Shown: piece by piece, positions 63,357 to 64,000 of the stretch
Position numbering within the stretch: the first letter of the stretch is position 1
Layout: each line of letters starts with the position of its first letter
NCBI RefSeq assembly: GCF_018200035.1
Contig: NZ_CP073581.1
Span: forward strand, 244,501 to 308,500
Length of the DNA: 64,000 bases
Direction of reading: 5' to 3'
Source: Sulfitobacter albidus
GTDB lineage: Bacteria; Pseudomonadota; Alphaproteobacteria; Rhodobacterales; Rhodobacteraceae
Program-made: the position numbers and the translations under genes
The notes under the pieces: generated by a model
Told to the model about the DNA's origin: nothing
The model's database searches: none
The model's input: only the letters and a program-made list of their open reading frames with translations

Positions 63357-64000
63357 ATGTCGCTCGTCAATCCCGCCGACAGTATCGAGCGTCAGAACGA
63401 AAAGCTGATGCAGATCGCGACCTCCTTGATGCGAAGGGTCGAGCAGAAGAACGATGAGGCCGGCGCCGCATACGCGCAGTTCGAACGTGCCGCCCTTCTC
63501 GAAGTGCAGGTGCGTGAGCGCACGTGCGATCTGGAACGCACGCTTGATCTGTTGCAGGAATCCAACGCGCGTCTCGAGACCGCAAGCCTCGAGACGCGGG
63601 AAGCCCGCGCGACCCTGACCGAGGCGATCGAGACGATCAGCGAAGGCTTTGCGCTTTTTGACCCCGAGGATCGGCTGATCCTGTTCAACAGCCGCTTTTG
63701 CCGGGGGCTGAGTGATGTGGTCGACGGTCTGCGACCCGGGCTGACGTTTGCGCAATACGTCGGGCTGATATCGACCAGCCGCCATCTGTCGCTGCCCGAT
63801 ACGCTGACCCCGCGCAACTGGGCCGACAAACGCACGCGGCGGCATCGGGACGAACGGGTGGTCTTCAACGTCAGCCTGACCCGCGACCGCTGGCTGCAGG
63901 TGAGCGAACACCGCACCGCGCAGGGCGGCACGGTGATCCTGCAAACGGACGTGACCAACATTATCCGGCTAGAGCGGCAGGAACGCGAAAAGATGCGCGA
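63357..64000 (+). CDS. PAS-domain sensor histidine kinase, N-terminal part (runs off the window)
   Basis: The first 214 codons of a longer protein. A coiled-coil stretch (about 10-85; LLEVQVRERTCDLERTLDLLQESNARLETA) leads to a PAS domain (about 92-205; AIETISEGFALFDPEDRLILFNSRFCRGL, then VILQTDVTNIIRLER). The kinase core lies beyond base 64000. With the FIST protein and the LuxR regulator it probably forms one signalling pathway for the XoxF island. Confidence 0.86.
   Translation, partial: MSLVNPADSIERQNEKLMQIATSLMRRVEQKNDEAGAAYAQFERAALLEVQVRERTCDLERTLDLLQESNARLETASLETREARATLTEAIETISEGFALFDPEDRLILFNSRFCRGLSDVVDGLRPGLTFAQYVGLISTSRHLSLPDTLTPRNWADKRTRRHRDERVVFNVSLTRDRWLQVSEHRTAQGGTVILQTDVTNIIRLERQEREKMR

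Overview
The window looks like chromosomal DNA from a GC-rich alphaproteobacterium, most likely a marine member of the Rhodobacterales (Roseobacter group). This is an inference from gene content: a glpSTPQV-type glycerol ABC operon, a lanthanide-type methanol dehydrogenase (xoxF) island with its dedicated PQQ-associated ABC genes, a tandem glycine riboswitch in front of a DadA-type oxidase, and a giant RTX protein ending in a Hint domain. I saw no rRNA, tRNA, insertion sequence or CRISPR array.

Layout. 0-2.5 kb: signalling genes (end of a sensor kinase, a CheY-like receiver, an Hpt protein, a receiver protein with a degenerate GGDEF-like domain). 2.6-13.3 kb: a GntR regulator and a VOC protein, then a long operon for peptide-type ABC uptake plus an FAD oxidase, an ATC-hydrolase-like protein, an M20 amidohydrolase and a HAD phosphatase. 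13.3-19.3 kb: a MoxR ATPase with a DUF2201 metallopeptidase/VWA partner, a membrane protein, a MaoC-type hydratase and a Stealth sugar-phosphate transferase. 18.3-21.7 kb: a polar amino-acid-type ABC transporter whose operon also holds an AhpD-like protein and a DUF1045 2H phosphoesterase. 21.8-30 kb: a MATE exporter, the glycine riboswitch with dadA, and the 1.8-kresidue RTX/Hint protein on the other strand. 30.1-40.4 kb: glpR diverging from glpD-glpS-glpT-glpP-glpQ-DUF2160-glpV-glpK, which takes up glycerol, phosphorylates it and oxidises it. 40.4-46.9 kb: a GldA-like dehydrogenase, a second GlpP/GlpQ-like permease pair without its own ATPase, and genes to make (gpgS, gpgP) and to split (GH13_18 phosphorylase) glucosylglycerate.

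47-64 kb: the XoxF island. It holds xoxF, cytochrome xoxG, xoxJ, a CoxG-like protein, a beta-propeller protein, a PQQ-associated ABC-2 exporter with its binding protein, a NitT/TauT-type ABC importer split over two loci, a NosR-like flavo-polyferredoxin with its ApbE flavin transferase, and a LuxR-type response regulator followed by a FIST protein and a PAS kinase. A 14-bp near-palindrome, GCGAC-YWT-GGT-YGY, recurs in the three divergent promoter regions of the island (with a looser copy before the regulator gene). It ties the NosR/ApbE pair and the orphan permease to the methanol dehydrogenase as one proposed regulon.

Six otherwise conserved genes (the first kinase, gph, the Hint end of the RTX protein, glpT, nosR-like and apbE) each lack exactly one base in a G or C run. 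This pattern fits sequencing error better than gene decay, so I describe these genes as whole, with the break noted.
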